64,000 nt of DNA from Solirubrobacter sp963792915 (lineage in GTDB: Bacteria; Actinomycetota; Thermoleophilia; Solirubrobacterales; Solirubrobacteraceae): contig CAWBYD010000006.1 of NCBI GenBank assembly GCA_963792915.1, positions 310,001 through 374,000 of the forward strand, given 5' to 3'. A model generated the notes under the pieces. The model saw nothing but the letters and a program-made list of their open reading frames with translations, made no database searches and was not told the origin of the DNA. This document shows positions 63,624 through 64,000 of the stretch, one piece after another (position 1 is the stretch's first letter; every line of letters starts with the position of its first letter). The position numbers and the translations under genes were made by a program.

Positions 63624-64000
63624 GTGACGGAGTTCCTGCCGATACGTGACGGCGTTGCGGTGCCCCTGGGCGAGATCGCGATCCGCGCCTCGCGCTCCTC
63701 GGGGCCGGGGGGCCAGCACGCCAACGTGACCGCCTCGCGCATCGAGGCGGTGTTCGACGTGCCCGCCTCGACGGTCCTCAGCGATGCCCAGAAAGCCAGG
63801 GTCATGGCCAAACTCGGCCCGCGCGTGACCGCCGTGAGCCAGGACGCGCGCTCGCAGGCGCGCAACCGCGACCTGGCGCTCGAGCGGCTCGCCGAGCGGC
63901 TGGCGCGGGCGCTGGAGGTCCCGCGCCCGCGCATGAAGACCAAGCCGACGCACTCCAGCCGCGCCCGTCGGCTGGATGACAAGCGCCGGCGCGGCGAGAC
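63624..64000 (+). CDS. arfB: Alternative ribosome-rescue factor ArfB/YaeJ (ICT1 type), 3' end outside window
   Basis: GTG 63624, frame open to the right edge (~125 codons visible). SSGPGGQHANVTASRIEAVF contains the GGQ motif of class I release factors, and the short protein without a codon-recognition domain is typical of ArfB (~140 aa). The basic C-terminal tail (RMKTKPTHSSRARRLDDKRR) is the part that enters the mRNA channel of stalled ribosomes. It hydrolyses peptidyl-tRNA on ribosomes lacking a stop codon. It is divergent from the sigma gene. Confidence 0.88.
   Translation, partial: MTEFLPIRDGVAVPLGEIAIRASRSSGPGGQHANVTASRIEAVFDVPASTVLSDAQKARVMAKLGPRVTAVSQDARSQARNRDLALERLAERLARALEVPRPRMKTKPTHSSRARRLDDKRRRGE

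Overview
The window is a very GC-rich chromosomal segment, coding densely on both strands. Gene content points to a soil actinobacterium, most likely of the class Thermoleophilia (Solirubrobacterales; Solirubrobacter/Conexibacter-like). The clues are sigma factors fused to zinc-finger anti-sigma-like tails, large LuxR-type ATPases, DUF6325/DUF1269/DUF1622 stress proteins, group II truncated haemoglobin, leaderless-type promoters, and frequent GTG/TTG starts. The lineage is an inference from family content; no marker such as 16S rRNA is present.

Layout. (1) 1-9.6 kb, core chromosome: 3' end of ligA, a secreted S15/CocE hydrolase, DacB, a patatin phospholipase, a STAS-like small protein, a long-chain acyl-CoA ligase, a small IF-2 N-domain-like protein, NIF3, and a sigma factor with a membrane-spanning repeat tail. 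(2) 9.61-22.07 kb: a tRNA-Pro(CGG) gene followed by a 12.4-kb island. Its far end carries a perfect 20-nt copy of the tRNA 3' end, the classic attL/attR signature. The island holds DUF2934, a class II glutamine amidotransferase, SHOCT, two potassium-channel-type proteins (YGN-filter channel, TMEM175), ABM, DUF2252, DUF6325, DUF1269, a lipoprotein, a DHA2 MFS exporter and DUF1622. I see no integrase, and three of its genes are frameshifted, so it looks like a decaying element. (3) 22.1-29.5 kb: a MarR-PDZ fusion regulator divergent from a DJ-1/PfpI protein and an F420-type oxidoreductase, an XRE/membrane pair, UspA, and phenylalanine hydroxylase divergent from an AsnC regulator. Then a DsbA-like protein lacking its cysteines is coupled to an unknown membrane protein. 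(4) 29.5-37.8 kb: truncated haemoglobin; a TetR-ThuA-Gfo/Idh operon; a GH3 beta-glucosidase divergent from a glucoamylase-family (PF10091-like) secreted protein; a soluble Ser/Thr kinase. (5) 37.8-44.6 kb: secreted S8 and M28 peptidases flanking a gene that looks like a mobile-element protein with a structured leader, plus a His-rich secreted peptide. (6) 44.6-54.4 kb: a cyclic-nucleotide-binding protein, an internally deleted cupin remnant, an 898-aa LAL regulator divergent from a frameshifted methyltransferase, a second methyltransferase, a candidate contractile-injection-system (eCIS) cargo protein, and an HD alarmone-hydrolase-like protein. (7) 54.4-64 kb: flavin monooxygenase and acetoacetyl-CoA ligase (ATGA overlap), HipA-like kinase/DUF3037, sugar dehydrogenase/MBL hydrolase, a Leu/Phe/Glu dehydrogenase, a second sigma/anti-sigma fusion, and the 5' part of arfB.

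Themes. Two sigma factors carry fused anti-sigma-like zinc fingers, and both have a GAACT-N4/5-AGTTC inverted repeat 35-45 nt upstream, a possible shared autoregulatory element. Amino-acid and ketone-body catabolism recurs (PheH, acetoacetyl-CoA ligase, amino-acid dehydrogenase). At least five genes carry apparent single-base frameshifts, inside and outside the island. Until reads are checked, these could be real decay or assembly errors.
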